Positions 15,441 through 24,141 of a stretch of 64,000 nt of DNA are shown here, one piece after another. Both the position numbers and the translations under genes were made by a program. The notes under the pieces were generated by a model that did no database searches, had not been told where the DNA came from, and worked only from the letters and a program-made list of their open reading frames with translations. Numbering within the stretch: position 1 is the first letter of the stretch; the number at the start of each line of letters is the position of its first letter. The stretch is from a virus, in the IMG/VR virus record IMGVR_UViG_3300027706_000269, positions 1-64,000 of that record; one strand, written 5' to 3'.

Positions 15441-16832
15441 ATGCTCAACGTCGACTACCGCAAGGTCGAGACGCTGATTCCGTACGCACGTAACCCGCGC
15501 ACGCATTCCGACGCGCAGGTGGCCAAGATCGCCGCGAGCATCGTCGAGTACGGCTGGACCAACCCGGTGCTGGTCGATGGCGACAACGGCGTCATCGCCG
15601 GGCATGGACGGCTCGCCGCCGCCCGAAAGCTCGGCCTCGAAGATGTGCCGGTGATCGAGCTGGGCCACTTGACGCCGGCGCAGAAGCGCGCCTACGTCAT
15701 CTCCGACAACCGCCTGGCCCTCGACGCTGGGTGGGATGAGGAACTGCTGGCGCTGGAGTTGGCTGAGCTGTCCGAGGCCGGCTACGACCTGGCGCTGACC
15801 GGATTCGACGAGTCCGAGATCGACGCGCTGCTCGCGCCCGAGCCGGCCGACGCCGAGTCGGACGCAGAATCGGAGGATGCGGCCGACGACGTGCCTGAGG
15901 CACCGGCCGTCCCGGTCTCCCGCACCGGTGACATCTGGGTACTCGGCAAGCACCGTCTCATCTGCGGTGATGCCACCGACGCGCAGGTGGTCGCCACGCT
16001 GATGCAAGGCGAGGCGGCCGCGTTGTGCTTCACCTCGCCGCCCTATGGCAACCAGCGCGATTACACCAGCGGCGGCATCGCCGACTGGGATGGTCTGATG
16101 CGCGGCGTGTTTGCCAGCCTGCCGATGGCCACAAGCGGCCAGGTGCTGGTCAACTTGGGTCTGATCCACCGCGACAACGAGGTCGTCCCGTACTGGGACG
16201 GCTGGCTCGCGTGGATGCGGACGCAGGGCTGGCGGCGCTTCGCCTGGTACGTGTGGGACCAGGGGCCCGGCATGCCGGGCGACTGGGCGGGCCGCTTCGC
16301 CCCGAGCTTTGAGTTCGTCTTCCACTTCAACCGAGCGAGCCGCAAGCCCAACAAGATCGTGCCCTGCAAGCACGCCGGCCAGGAGTCGCACCTGCGCGCC
16401 GATGGATCGTCGACCGCCATGCGCAGCAAGGATGGCGAGGTCGGAGGCTGGACCCATGCTGGCCAGCCGACGCAGGACACACGCATCCCCGACTCAGTGA
16501 TTCGCGTGATGCGCCACAAGGGCAAGATCGGCCAGGGGATCGACCACCCGGCCGTGTTCCCAGTGGCGCTGCCCGAGTTCGTCATCGAGGCGTACACGGA
16601 CCCCGGCGATCTCGTGTTCGAGCCGTTTGGTGGCAGCGGCACGACGATGCTGGCCGCCGAGCGCACCGGTCGGATCTGCCGCACCGTCGAGATCGCGCCC
16701 GAGTACGTGGACGTCGCCGTGCGCCGCTTCCGGCAAAACCATCCGGAGGTGCCGGTGACCCTGCTCGCGACCGGCCAGTCCTTCGAGGAGGTGGCGGCCC
16801 AGCGGCTGGCGCCGGAGGAGGTCGCGGCATGA
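15441..16832 (+). CDS. ParB-domain / DNA methyltransferase fusion 1 (463 aa)
   Basis: Phage DNA methyltransferase with an N-terminal ParB/Srx-like domain (NPRTHSDAQVAKIAASI, GVIAGHGRLAAARKLG, about residues 1-130), an acidic linker (about 130-160) and a C-terminal MTase: catalytic TSPPYGNQ and SAM-binding EPFGGSGTT near the end, the beta-class order. Probably modifies phage DNA to evade host restriction; the target base (N6-A or N4-C) is uncertain. The start at 15,441 is the first ATG in frame with the ParB domain; its SD is weak, and a start a few codons upstream is possible. Overlaps the paralogous next gene by 4 bp. Confidence 0.85.
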   Translation: MLNVDYRKVETLIPYARNPRTHSDAQVAKIAASIVEYGWTNPVLVDGDNGVIAGHGRLAAARKLGLEDVPVIELGHLTPAQKRAYVISDNRLALDAGWDEELLALELAELSEAGYDLALTGFDESEIDALLAPEPADAESDAESEDAADDVPEAPAVPVSRTGDIWVLGKHRLICGDATDAQVVATLMQGEAAALCFTSPPYGNQRDYTSGGIADWDGLMRGVFASLPMATSGQVLVNLGLIHRDNEVVPYWDGWLAWMRTQGWRRFAWYVWDQGPGMPGDWAGRFAPSFEFVFHFNRASRKPNKIVPCKHAGQESHLRADGSSTAMRSKDGEVGGWTHAGQPTQDTRIPDSVIRVMRHKGKIGQGIDHPAVFPVALPEFVIEAYTDPGDLVFEPFGGSGTTMLAAERTGRICRTVEIAPEYVDVAVRRFRQNHPEVPVTLLATGQSFEEVAAQRLAPEEVAA

Positions 16833-18082
16833 CGGCGTCCTGGCTGGCCGACAAGATCGAGCAGTGGCCGACGGCCAAGTTGCTGCCGTATGCGCGCAAT
16901 GCGCGGACGCACTCGGACGCGCAGGTCGCCCAGATCGCCGCGTCCATCGCCGAGTTCGGCTTCACGAACCCCATCCTCGCCGGAAGCGACGGGGTGATCG
17001 TCGCCGGGCACGGGCGTCTCGCGGCTGCGCAGAAGCTCGGGTTGGAGGTGGTCCCGGTCGTGGTCCTGGATCACCTGAGCCCAACGCAGCGCCGGGCGCT
17101 GGTGATCGCCGACAACCGCATCGCCGAGAACGCGGGCTGGGACGAGGCGATGTTGCGCATCGAACTGGAGGCCCTGCAGAGCGAAGGCTTTGACCTGGAC
17201 ATCACGGGCTTCGACGCTGATGCCTTGGCCGAGCTGATGGCCGGCGACGAGCCCGACGCCGAGGGCCAGACCGATGACGACGCGGTGCCCGAGGTCACCG
17301 AAACAGCAGTCTCGCGCCCGGGCGACATCTGGTTGCTCGGACACCACCGCCTGCTCTGCGGCGATGCGACGGTCGCCAACAGCTACGAACACCTGCTGGC
17401 CGGCGAGTCAGTGGACATGGTCTTCACCGATCCTCCCTACAACGTCAACTACGCCAACAGCGCAAAGGACAAGATGCGCGGCAAGGATCGCGCGATCCTG
17501 AACGACAACCTGGGTGACGGCTTCTACGACTTCCTGCTCGCCGCGCTGACGCCGACCATCGCCCAGTGCCGTGGCGCGATCTACGTGGCGATGTCCTCCA
17601 GCGAGCTTGACGTGCTGCAGGCCGCGTTCCGCGCCGCGGGCGGCCACTGGTCGACCTTCATCATCTGGGCGAAGAACACCTTTACGCTGGGTCGCGCGGA
17701 CTACCAGCGCCAGTACGAACCGATCCTGTACGGCTGGCCGGAGGGGGCGCAGCGTCACTGGTGCGGCGACCGTGACCAGGGCGACGTGTGGAGCATCAAG
17801 AAGCCGCAGAAGAACGACCTGCACCCGACCATGAAGCCGGTCGAGCTGGTCGAGCGCGCGATTCGCAATTCGAGCCGCCCGGGCAACGTGGTCCTGGACC
17901 CGTTTGGTGGCTCGGGCACGACACTCATCGCCGCCGAGAAGTCAGGGCGGCAGGCGCGGCTGATCGAGCTCGACCCCAAGTACGTCGACGTGATCGTGCG
18001 CCGTTGGCAGGACTGGACAGGAAAGCAAGCCGCCCGTGAGGGGGACGGTTTGTTGTTCCCTTCGGTGACGGCTCTGGGATAA
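16829..18082 (+). CDS. ParB-domain / DNA methyltransferase fusion 2 (417 aa)
   Basis: Tandem paralogue of the preceding gene. The ParB-like domain is clearly related (NARTHSDAQVAQIAASI, GVIVAGHGRLAAAQKLG). The MTase domain is divergent: catalytic motif TDPPYNVNY and SAM motif DPFGGSGTT, with a loop KKPQKNDLHPTMKP typical of beta-class N6-adenine/N4-cytosine enzymes. The two genes therefore probably methylate different sites. Translationally coupled to gene 1 (4-bp overlap). The C-terminus ends just before a convergent small gene at 18,106. Confidence 0.87.
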   Translation: MTASWLADKIEQWPTAKLLPYARNARTHSDAQVAQIAASIAEFGFTNPILAGSDGVIVAGHGRLAAAQKLGLEVVPVVVLDHLSPTQRRALVIADNRIAENAGWDEAMLRIELEALQSEGFDLDITGFDADALAELMAGDEPDAEGQTDDDAVPEVTETAVSRPGDIWLLGHHRLLCGDATVANSYEHLLAGESVDMVFTDPPYNVNYANSAKDKMRGKDRAILNDNLGDGFYDFLLAALTPTIAQCRGAIYVAMSSSELDVLQAAFRAAGGHWSTFIIWAKNTFTLGRADYQRQYEPILYGWPEGAQRHWCGDRDQGDVWSIKKPQKNDLHPTMKPVELVERAIRNSSRPGNVVLDPFGGSGTTLIAAEKSGRQARLIELDPKYVDVIVRRWQDWTGKQAAREGDGLLFPSVTALG

Positions 18083-18105
18083 GCCTGGCAATGTGCCTAC
18101 AACGG

Positions 18106-18327
18106 CTACTTGTAGCCGCTGTCTTTCATGCGCCGCACGTATTCGTCCAACGGCATCCCTGATCGGTCGAAGACCTCCTTCCCAGTAAAGCCCGTCCTGG
18201 GAGTGCGAGGCTCAAATCCCTTGCGGCCCTTCTCGGCAGGAATACCAATCTTGCATTCGGGGCAGACGGTAGGCGGGGCAGCGTCGATTACGGCCCGACA
18301 TGCTGGGCAGCGAATGGTCTTCTTCAT
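18106..18327 (-). CDS. Zinc-ribbon small protein (73 aa)
   Basis: Leftward gene in the middle of the rightward late region. The N-terminal rubredoxin-like zinc knuckles CPACR and CPECK (residues about 7-25) are followed by a basic linker and FDRSGMPLDEYVRRMKDSGYK. The start at 18,327 has GGGAG 5 bases upstream; an earlier in-frame ATG lacks one. No family recognised. First of four leftward genes between the methyltransferases and terminase. Confidence 0.65.
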   Translation of the reverse strand: MKKTIRCPACRAVIDAAPPTVCPECKIGIPAEKGRKGFEPRTPRTGFTGKEVFDRSGMPLDEYVRRMKDSGYK

Positions 18328-18406
18328 GGTTCTCCCAGATTCCGCAGCAGGCGTTTCCAACGGACGTAATTATCGCAATCACTATCTCGATTGAATACAT
18401 GGCGCC

Positions 18407-18775
18407 TCAGGCGGAAATTGCTTCGTCGGTGATCGCACAGTGAATCACGAAGCCCGTCAGGTACGGCAGGCCGCGCGGGATGCCGTACTGCTTGCTGGTC
18501 TGACGGCCGATCGTCCAGCCCATCCATTGCCGGGTGGCGGCGTGGATTGCTTCCTCCAGCGTCTGACCGCGGTACAGACCGCTGTGCACCTCGTCCGCGA
18601 AGTGGCGGCCGTGGCGGCTGTCGAGGAAGATCCGCACCGATTCGAGGGACTCTCCGGTGGCATCCGAGACGGTGGTCATCGCCAGGCGCCAGGCGGCCTC
18701 GGCCTGCTCGTTCATCGTGCCCCAGAAGCCCCAGGCGTCGTTCTGGGTGCCGGGGATGGTCTGCTGGATCGTCAT
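18407..18775 (-). CDS. Conserved hypothetical protein (122 aa)
   Basis: Not recognised. The sequence has helical stretches (NEQAEAAWRLAMTTVSDATG) and a segment RHGRHFADEVHSG followed by LEEAIHAATRQWMGW, common in plasmid and phage accessory proteins. The C-terminus is hydrophobic (GLPYLTGFVIHCAI), not long enough to call a membrane anchor. Its leader carries copy 2 of the 31-bp repeat (18,812-18,842). The SD is weak. Member of the inverted four-gene block. Confidence 0.6.
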   Translation of the reverse strand: MTIQQTIPGTQNDAWGFWGTMNEQAEAAWRLAMTTVSDATGESLESVRIFLDSRHGRHFADEVHSGLYRGQTLEEAIHAATRQWMGWTIGRQTSKQYGIPRGLPYLTGFVIHCAITDEAISA

Positions 18776-18811
18776 GGTGGTACCCGTTCTGTGGATCGTT
18801 GCGATGCGTCT

Positions 18812-18842
18812 ATGAACGCGCTGTTCGATCAGGAAGCCAAGC
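18812..18842 (-). repeat. 31-bp leader repeat, copy 2
   Basis: ATGAACGCGCTG at 18,812 and GAAGCCAAGC at 18,833 (plus-strand reading). It lies 37-67 bases upstream of the 122-aa gene start, in the non-coding gap before the DUF3489 gene end. Confidence 0.75.
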
Positions 18843-18872
18843 TCTTCTCGGCCTCCTTCTCGATCTTTCTGC

Positions 18873-19403
18873 TCAGACGACCCGGTAGATCCGTTCGCCG
18901 CCCTGCGGCTTCTCGGAGACGATGGCGAGACCCAGCTTCTTCTTGAAGGCGCCAGCGAAGGTGCCGCGTACCGTGTGCGGCTGCCAGCCGGTGGCCTCGC
19001 AGATCTGGCGGACCGTCGCGCCCTCAGGGCGCTTGAGCATGCGGATCACGTCGGCCTGCTTGCTGTTCTCGCGGGTACGCGGCTTCTCAGTCGGGCGCTC
19101 CTGCGCCCAGGTTGCCTCGGCGGCAGTCACGGCAGCCTCGATCTCAGGGTCCGCCTCAATCGGTGCGGCGGCAGGCGCGGCCGGTTCGGGGCGCTGGCGT
19201 CCCAGCGCGTCGTAACCCTCGGCCGCCACGAAGCAGTCGGTGCCGTCGGTCGTGATCAGCGCGCGGCTGAAGAGACCGTCGAACACCTTCTTGCGGGCGC
19301 CGCCTTTGATGTTGTCGGGGAACCAGACGATCTTGCCGTCGGTGTGCTCCAGGGCGTAGGCCAGGATGGCGTGCTGGGCGGGGGTCAGGGTGATAGTGGT
19401 CAT
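18873..19403 (-). CDS. DUF3489 domain protein (176 aa)
   Basis: DUF3489 family, common on proteobacterial mobile elements. An N-terminal winged-helix-like half (LTPAQHAILAYALEHTDGKI, GGARKKVFDGLFSRALI) leads to an Ala/Pro/Glu-rich linker (about residues 70-110). The C-terminal DUF3489 HTH follows: SKQADVIRMLKRPEGATVRQI and GWQPHTVRGTFAGAFKKKLG. Likely DNA-binding; target unknown. ATG at 19,403 has GAAGGAG upstream. The leader contains the best version of the 31-bp repeat with a perfect hairpin (19,461-19,487). Confidence 0.82.
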   Translation of the reverse strand: MTTITLTPAQHAILAYALEHTDGKIVWFPDNIKGGARKKVFDGLFSRALITTDGTDCFVAAEGYDALGRQRPEPAAPAAAPIEADPEIEAAVTAAEATWAQERPTEKPRTRENSKQADVIRMLKRPEGATVRQICEATGWQPHTVRGTFAGAFKKKLGLAIVSEKPQGGERIYRVV

Positions 19404-19439
19404 GGGCTGCTCCTTCGCAGGGGTTGATTGGGTGACGTG

Positions 19440-19487
19440 ATGAACGCGCTGTTCGCGTGTGAAGCCAAGCGCTGTCTGCTTGGCTTC
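19440..19487 (-). repeat. 31-bp leader repeat, copy 3, with hairpin
   Basis: ATGAACGCGCTG at 19,440 and GAAGCCAAGC at 19,461-19,470. The latter pairs perfectly with GCTTGGCTTC at 19,478-19,487 (10-bp stem, 7-base loop). It sits between the 88-aa gene and the DUF3489 gene, 37-84 bases before the latter's start. No T-tract follows, so this is not an ordinary terminator. Confidence 0.78.
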
Positions 19488-19497
19488 GCGCTGTGAG

Positions 19498-19764
19498 TCA
19501 GGTCTTGCGCAGCACCGCGATGCCGGCTTGCGCGAGTTCCAAGGCAGCGGCGTGGAACGCCATCTCGCCGACCCACGGCGCAGCCCGCGCGTCGTCGAGC
19601 AACTGGTCGATGACCGGCCTGGCCTTGGCGCGCATCGCCGCGCAGGCGGCCTCCAGGTCGTCGCGGCTGGCGGCGGCCACCTCGTTACGGCAACTGCGCA
19701 CGAGGACCGTCAGCGCAGCTTCCGCCAGCTTGGTGGCCAAGGTGTCGGGGGTGTTGGTGTTCAT
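19498..19764 (-). CDS. Small helical hypothetical protein (88 aa)
   Basis: First gene of the leftward block. Predicted all-helical and Ala-rich (TLATKLAEAALTVLV, LEAACAAMRAKARPVIDQLLDDA); no family recognised. The start at 19,764 is preceded by AGGA about 8 bases upstream and by copy 4 of the leader repeat. The much longer frame extending further upstream on this strand is antisense to the terminase small-subunit gene and was not used. Confidence 0.6.
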   Translation of the reverse strand: MNTNTPDTLATKLAEAALTVLVRSCRNEVAAASRDDLEAACAAMRAKARPVIDQLLDDARAAPWVGEMAFHAAALELAQAGIAVLRKT

Positions 19765-19799
19765 CGGGCGTCCTGTGAGCGGGTTGTTGGCGTGACGTG

Positions 19800-19830
19800 A
19801 TGAACGCGCTGTTCCGGATGGAAGCCAAGC
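19800..19830 (-). repeat. 31-bp leader repeat, copy 4
   Basis: ATGAACGCGCTG at 19,800 and GAAGCCAAGC at 19,821, followed by a degenerate pairing arm (GCTTG...GGC). It lies 36-66 bases upstream of the 88-aa gene and in the gap before the rightward terminase genes. Confidence 0.75.
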
Positions 19831-19882
19831 GCTATCTGCTTGTGTTGGCGAAGGGCTGACGATGAATTGATCGAAGAGGGCA

Positions 19883-20410
19883 ATGGGAATCTCGATTCGG
19901 GCGTACGCCCGCCACCGAGGCGTGACCGACACGGCCGTGCACAAGGCCATCCGTACCGGACGCATTACGCCGGAGGAAGACGGCACCATCGACGTCGACA
20001 GGGCAGATCGCGAGTGGGCGCGCAACTCCGAGGCGCCCAAGGCAGGGACCCGCGCAAGAGCCGTTAAGGCCGCTGTGCCGGAGTCCGCGGCTGACGCGCC
20101 TGCCGGGCTGCCCGCGGGCGGTGCGTCGCTCCTGCAGGCGCGCACCGTGAACGAGGTGGTCAAGGCGCAAACGAACAAGGTGCGGCTCGCGCGCCTCAAG
20201 GGCGAACTGGTCGACCGCAACCAGGCCATCGCGCATGTGTTCAAGCTGGCCCGATCCGAGCGCGACGCGTGGTTGAACTGGCCGGCCCGCATCTCGGCGC
20301 AGATGGCCGCACGGCTCGACGTCGATCCTCACGCAATGCACATCGCGCTGGAGGCATCCGTGCGCGAGCACCTGCAGGAGCTGGGCGAACTTCGTCCTCG
20401 GGTGGACTGA
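19883..20410 (+). CDS. Terminase small subunit, Nu1-like (175 aa)
   Basis: DNA-recognition subunit of the packaging motor. The N-terminal winged HTH (IRAYARHRGVTDTAVHKAIRTGRIT) would bind cosB-type repeats. An Ala-rich linker (about 50-85) leads to the helical C-terminal half (ARTVNEVVKAQTNKVRLARLKGELVDRN), which in lambda Nu1 contacts the large subunit. Stop and the terminase large-subunit start overlap (TGATG). The GGTTTGCA repeats at cos are the probable target. Confidence 0.85.
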   Translation: MGISIRAYARHRGVTDTAVHKAIRTGRITPEEDGTIDVDRADREWARNSEAPKAGTRARAVKAAVPESAADAPAGLPAGGASLLQARTVNEVVKAQTNKVRLARLKGELVDRNQAIAHVFKLARSERDAWLNWPARISAQMAARLDVDPHAMHIALEASVREHLQELGELRPRVD

Positions 20411-22380
20411 TGCTGGACGTCGACTACGAGGGCGCCACCGAGATCGAGCGCGCCTGGCGCGAGGGACTGACACCGGACCCGTTGCTGACGGTGTCCGAGT
20501 GGTCGGACCGCCACCGGATGCTCTCCAGCAAGGCCTCCGCCGAGCCGGGGCGCTGGCGCACCAGCCGCACGCCGTACCTCAAGGCGATCATGGATTGCCT
20601 GTCGCCGACCTCGCCGGTCGAGCGGGTGGTGTTCATGAAGGCTGCCCAACTCGGCGCCACCGAGATGGGCTCGAACTGGATCGGCTACGTGATCCACCAC
20701 GCACCCGGGCCGATGATGGCGGTGTGGCCGACGGTGGAAATGGCCAAGCGCAACTCGAAGCAGCGCATCGACCCGCTGATCGAGGAGTCGTCCGCCTTGG
20801 CCGAACTGATCGCCCCGGCGCGCTCGCGCGACTCCGGCAACACGATCCTGGCCAAGGAGTTTCGGGGCGGCGTGCTGGTGATGACCGGTGCCAACAGCGC
20901 GGTTGGCCTGCGCTCGATGCCGGTTCGCTATCTGTTCCTCGACGAGGTGGATGGCTATCCCCTCGACGTCGAGGGCGAAGGCGACGCGATCTCGCTGGCC
21001 GAGGCGCGCACACGCACCTTCGCGCGCCGCAAGATCTTCATCGTCTCGACGCCGACGATTTCGGGCGCGAGCGCCATCGAGCGCGAGTACGAGGCGAGCG
21101 ATCAGCGCAGGTACTTCGTGCCGTGTCCGCACTGCTCGCACCGCCAGTGGTTGAGGTTCGAGCAACTTCGATGGGAGCGCGGCGAGCCCGAGTCGGCGGC
21201 CTACATCTGCGAGTCGTGCGACGCGCCGATTGTTGAGCACCACAAGACCTGGATGCTGGAGCACGGCGAGTGGCGCGCGATGGCCCCGGAGAACGGCTCC
21301 AAGACGGCAGGCTTTCACCTGTCCTCGCTGTACAGCCCGGTGGGCTGGCGCAGCTGGCGGGACATCGCCGCGGCCTGGGAGGCGGCGGTCAGCAAGGAGT
21401 CCGGGTCGGCCGCGGCGATCAAGACCTTCAAGAACACCGAACTCGGCGAGACCTGGGTCGAGGAAGGTGAAGCGCCTGACTGGCAACGACTGGTCGAGCG
21501 GCGTGAGGACTACCCGCTGGGCCGTGTGCCCGAGGGTGGGCTGCTGCTGGTGGGTGGCGCCGACGTGCAGAAGGATCGCATTGAGGCGTCGATCTGGGCG
21601 TTCGGGCGTGGTAAGGCCTCGTGGCTGGTGGAACACCGTGTGCTCATGGGTGACACCGCGCGAGACGCCGTGTGGAAACGCTTGGCGGAGCTGGTGGCGG
21701 AGCGTTGGACACACGCGTCGGGCGCCGCGATGCCGCTGGCCCGCTTCGCGCTCGACACGGGCTTTGCGACACAGGAGGCCTACGCCTTCGTTCGCGCCAG
21801 CCGTGACCCGCGCGTGATGCCTGTCAAGGGCGTTCCGCGCGGGGCCGCACTGATTGGCACGCCGACCGCGGTGGACGTCTCGCTCGCCGGCAAGAAGCTG
21901 CGCCGGGGCATCAAGGTCTACAGCGTGGCGGTCGGCATCGCCAAGCTGGAGCTCTACAACAACCTGCGCAAGAGCGCGGATGTGGGTGAGGACGGCCTGA
22001 GCGTGATCTACCCGGCCGGATTCGTTCACCTGCCGAAGATCGATGCGGAGTTCATCCAGCAGCTCTGTGCCGAGCAACTGATCACGCGCCGCGACCGCAA
22101 CGGCTTCCCGATTCGGGAGTGGCAGAAGGTGCGGGAGCGCAACGAGGCGCTGGACTGCTACGTGTACGCCCGGGCCGCCGCGAGCGCAGCCGGGCTGGAT
22201 CGCTTCGAGGAGCGCCACTGGCGCGAGCTCGAACGACAACTTGGGATGGACCGGCCACCGGATGAGCCGCCACCGATTCAGACATTCGACGCAGATGAGG
22301 CCACCCACAGCGGTGGCCTCGCTGCTTCTGGAGCCCGCATCACCGGCCGGCGCGTCATCAAGAGCCGCTGGATCGGTTGA
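20410..22380 (+). CDS. Terminase large subunit, GpA family (656 aa)
   Basis: ATP-driven DNA translocase and cos endonuclease. The ATPase domain has a P-loop-like KAAQLGATE at residues 77-85 and Walker B YLFLDEVD at about 174-181. A zinc-finger-like insertion pairs CPHC with CESC (about residues 238-278). The C-terminal nuclease domain starts with GGADVQKDRIEASIWAFGRGK. Length is typical for lambda GpA (about 640 aa). The GpA type with an Nu1-like partner implies cos rather than headful packaging. Confidence 0.95.
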   Translation: MLDVDYEGATEIERAWREGLTPDPLLTVSEWSDRHRMLSSKASAEPGRWRTSRTPYLKAIMDCLSPTSPVERVVFMKAAQLGATEMGSNWIGYVIHHAPGPMMAVWPTVEMAKRNSKQRIDPLIEESSALAELIAPARSRDSGNTILAKEFRGGVLVMTGANSAVGLRSMPVRYLFLDEVDGYPLDVEGEGDAISLAEARTRTFARRKIFIVSTPTISGASAIEREYEASDQRRYFVPCPHCSHRQWLRFEQLRWERGEPESAAYICESCDAPIVEHHKTWMLEHGEWRAMAPENGSKTAGFHLSSLYSPVGWRSWRDIAAAWEAAVSKESGSAAAIKTFKNTELGETWVEEGEAPDWQRLVERREDYPLGRVPEGGLLLVGGADVQKDRIEASIWAFGRGKASWLVEHRVLMGDTARDAVWKRLAELVAERWTHASGAAMPLARFALDTGFATQEAYAFVRASRDPRVMPVKGVPRGAALIGTPTAVDVSLAGKKLRRGIKVYSVAVGIAKLELYNNLRKSADVGEDGLSVIYPAGFVHLPKIDAEFIQQLCAEQLITRRDRNGFPIREWQKVRERNEALDCYVYARAAASAAGLDRFEERHWRELERQLGMDRPPDEPPPIQTFDADEATHSGGLAASGARITGRRVIKSRWIG

Positions 22381-22403
22381 CCCGTTTGCCGCTGAGGATC
22401 TTA

Positions 22404-22610
22404 GTGACCTACACCACCACCCAACTCGACGCGCTCAAGCGTGCGCTGGCCACCGGCGAGCGCCGCGTGAGCTTCGCCGACAAGACCGTTGAGTACCGCT
22501 CGGTCGAGGAGCTGCAAGCGGCGATCCGCACCGTGGAGTCCGAACTCGCGCGCAGCGCTGGGGCGAGCCGCAAGCGCCAGATTCGGATCACGACGGCGAA
22601 GGGCTTCTGA
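22404..22610 (+). CDS. Head-tail joining protein, gpW-like (68 aa)
   Basis: Small protein in lambda gene W position between terminase and portal. TTTQLDALKRALATGERRV and VEYRSVEELQAAI with a basic C-terminus fit gpW, itself 68 aa. The start chosen is GTG at 22,404 with GAGG 6 bases upstream. The open frame extends to 22,377, but that version has no ribosome site. Closes the portal vertex after packaging. Its stop overlaps the portal ATG. Confidence 0.82.
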   Translation: MTYTTTQLDALKRALATGERRVSFADKTVEYRSVEELQAAIRTVESELARSAGASRKRQIRITTAKGF

Positions 22611-24121
22611 TGTCCTGGGTCGCCAAACTCCGCGGCCTGTTCGGCCAGACGCCGGTTCACGAGGCGGCTGGGCGCGGTCGCCGCTCACTCGCCTGGATGC
22701 CGGGCAACCCCGGCGCGGTGGCCGCCATGCTGGCCACCAGCGCCGAGCTGCGCGTCAAGAGCCGCGACCTGGTGCGCCGCAATGCGTGGGCGCAGGCCGG
22801 GATCGAAGCCTTCGTCGCCAACGCCGTCGGCACCGGCATCAAGCCGCAGAGCCTGTCCACGGACGAACGCTTCAAGACGGAGGTCCAGGCTCTGTGGCGC
22901 GACTGGACCGAGGAAGCAGACGCGGCCGGCCAGACCGACTTCTATGGTCTGCAGGCGCTGGCTTGTCGCGCGATGCTCGAAGGTGGGGAGTGCCTGATCC
23001 GTCTGCGTCCCCGCCGGCCAGAGGACGGACTCGCGGTGCCACTGCAGCTTCAATTGCTGGAACCCGAGCATCTGCCGATCAGCCTCAACACCGAGCTGCC
23101 CTCCGGCAACGTGGTGCGCGCCGGTATCGAGTTCGATGCGTTGGGGCGCCGAGTGGCCTACCACCTGTACCGCTCGCACCCGGAGGACGGTCGGCTGGCG
23201 CCGATGTCGGGCCAGGGAGGACTGGACACGGTCCGCATCCCAGCGTCCGAGATCATCCACCTCTACCGCGTTCTGCGCCCCGGACAGATCCGCGGCGAGC
23301 CGTGGCTGTCCCGGGCCCTGGTCAAGCTCAACGAACTCGACCAGTACGACGACGCCGAGCTGGTGCGCAAGAAGACCGCTGCGATGTTCGCCGGCTTCGT
23401 GACCCGCCAGAGCCCCGAGGACAACCTGATGGGCGAAGGCGCCGCGAACGACGACGGCATCGCACTTGCCGGTCTGGAGCCCGGAACGCTGCAGATCCTG
23501 GAGCCGGGCGAGGACATCAAGTTCTCCGACCCGGCCGATGTGGGCGGCTCGTACTCCGAGTTCCTGCGCACCCAGTTCCGTGCCGTGGCGGCCGCCATTG
23601 GCGTGACCTACGAGCAGCTGACCGGTGATCTCACCGGGGTCAACTACTCGTCCATCCGCGCCGGGATGCTGGAGTTCCGCCGCCGCTGCGAGATGGTCCA
23701 ACACGGCGTGCTGGTGCACCAGATGTGCCGACCGGTGTGGGCGGCGTGGATGAAGCAGGCCGTGCTGGCTGGCGCACTCGATGCGCCGGGCTTCGCCCGA
23801 GGCGGCGCCGCCAGGCGACGGCAGTACCTGCAGGCCAAGTGGATTCCGCAGGGCTGGCAGTGGGTTGACCCCGAGAAGGAGTTCAAGGCCATGCTGCTCG
23901 CCATCCGCGCGGGCCTCATGAGCCGCTCCGAGGCCATCTCGGCTTTCGGCTACGACGCCGAGGACGTCGACCGCGAGATCGCCGCCGACAACCGCCGCGC
24001 CGACGACCTCGGCCTGATCTTCGATTCCGATCCGCGCCGCACGTCCAAGGACGGCGCGAACTTGGCAGACACGGCCGAGCCGAACCGAAGCGCAGGCGAC
24101 ACCACGGCCTCATCGACCTGA
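22610..24121 (+). CDS. Portal protein, lambda gpB family (503 aa)
   Basis: Dodecameric channel of the capsid vertex. Typical family features: RRSLAWMPGNPG and LRVKSRDLVRRNAWAQAGIE near the N-terminus, IPASEIIHLYRVLRPGQIRGEPWL in the middle, EPGEDIKFSDP and GVTYEQLTGDLTGVNYSSIR towards the C-terminus, then KWIPQGWQWVDPEKE. The C-terminal 40 residues are hydrophilic. Full length for the family. Begins 1 base into the gpW stop codon. Confidence 0.93.
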   Translation: MSWVAKLRGLFGQTPVHEAAGRGRRSLAWMPGNPGAVAAMLATSAELRVKSRDLVRRNAWAQAGIEAFVANAVGTGIKPQSLSTDERFKTEVQALWRDWTEEADAAGQTDFYGLQALACRAMLEGGECLIRLRPRRPEDGLAVPLQLQLLEPEHLPISLNTELPSGNVVRAGIEFDALGRRVAYHLYRSHPEDGRLAPMSGQGGLDTVRIPASEIIHLYRVLRPGQIRGEPWLSRALVKLNELDQYDDAELVRKKTAAMFAGFVTRQSPEDNLMGEGAANDDGIALAGLEPGTLQILEPGEDIKFSDPADVGGSYSEFLRTQFRAVAAAIGVTYEQLTGDLTGVNYSSIRAGMLEFRRRCEMVQHGVLVHQMCRPVWAAWMKQAVLAGALDAPGFARGGAARRRQYLQAKWIPQGWQWVDPEKEFKAMLLAIRAGLMSRSEAISAFGYDAEDVDREIAADNRRADDLGLIFDSDPRRTSKDGANLADTAEPNRSAGDTTASST

Positions 24122-24141
24122 GGCGAACTGAAGGACTACCC

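Noticed and set aside
20329-22308. Long leftward frame opposite the terminase gene
   Set aside because: Composition artefact; the plus strand encodes a full GpA terminase.
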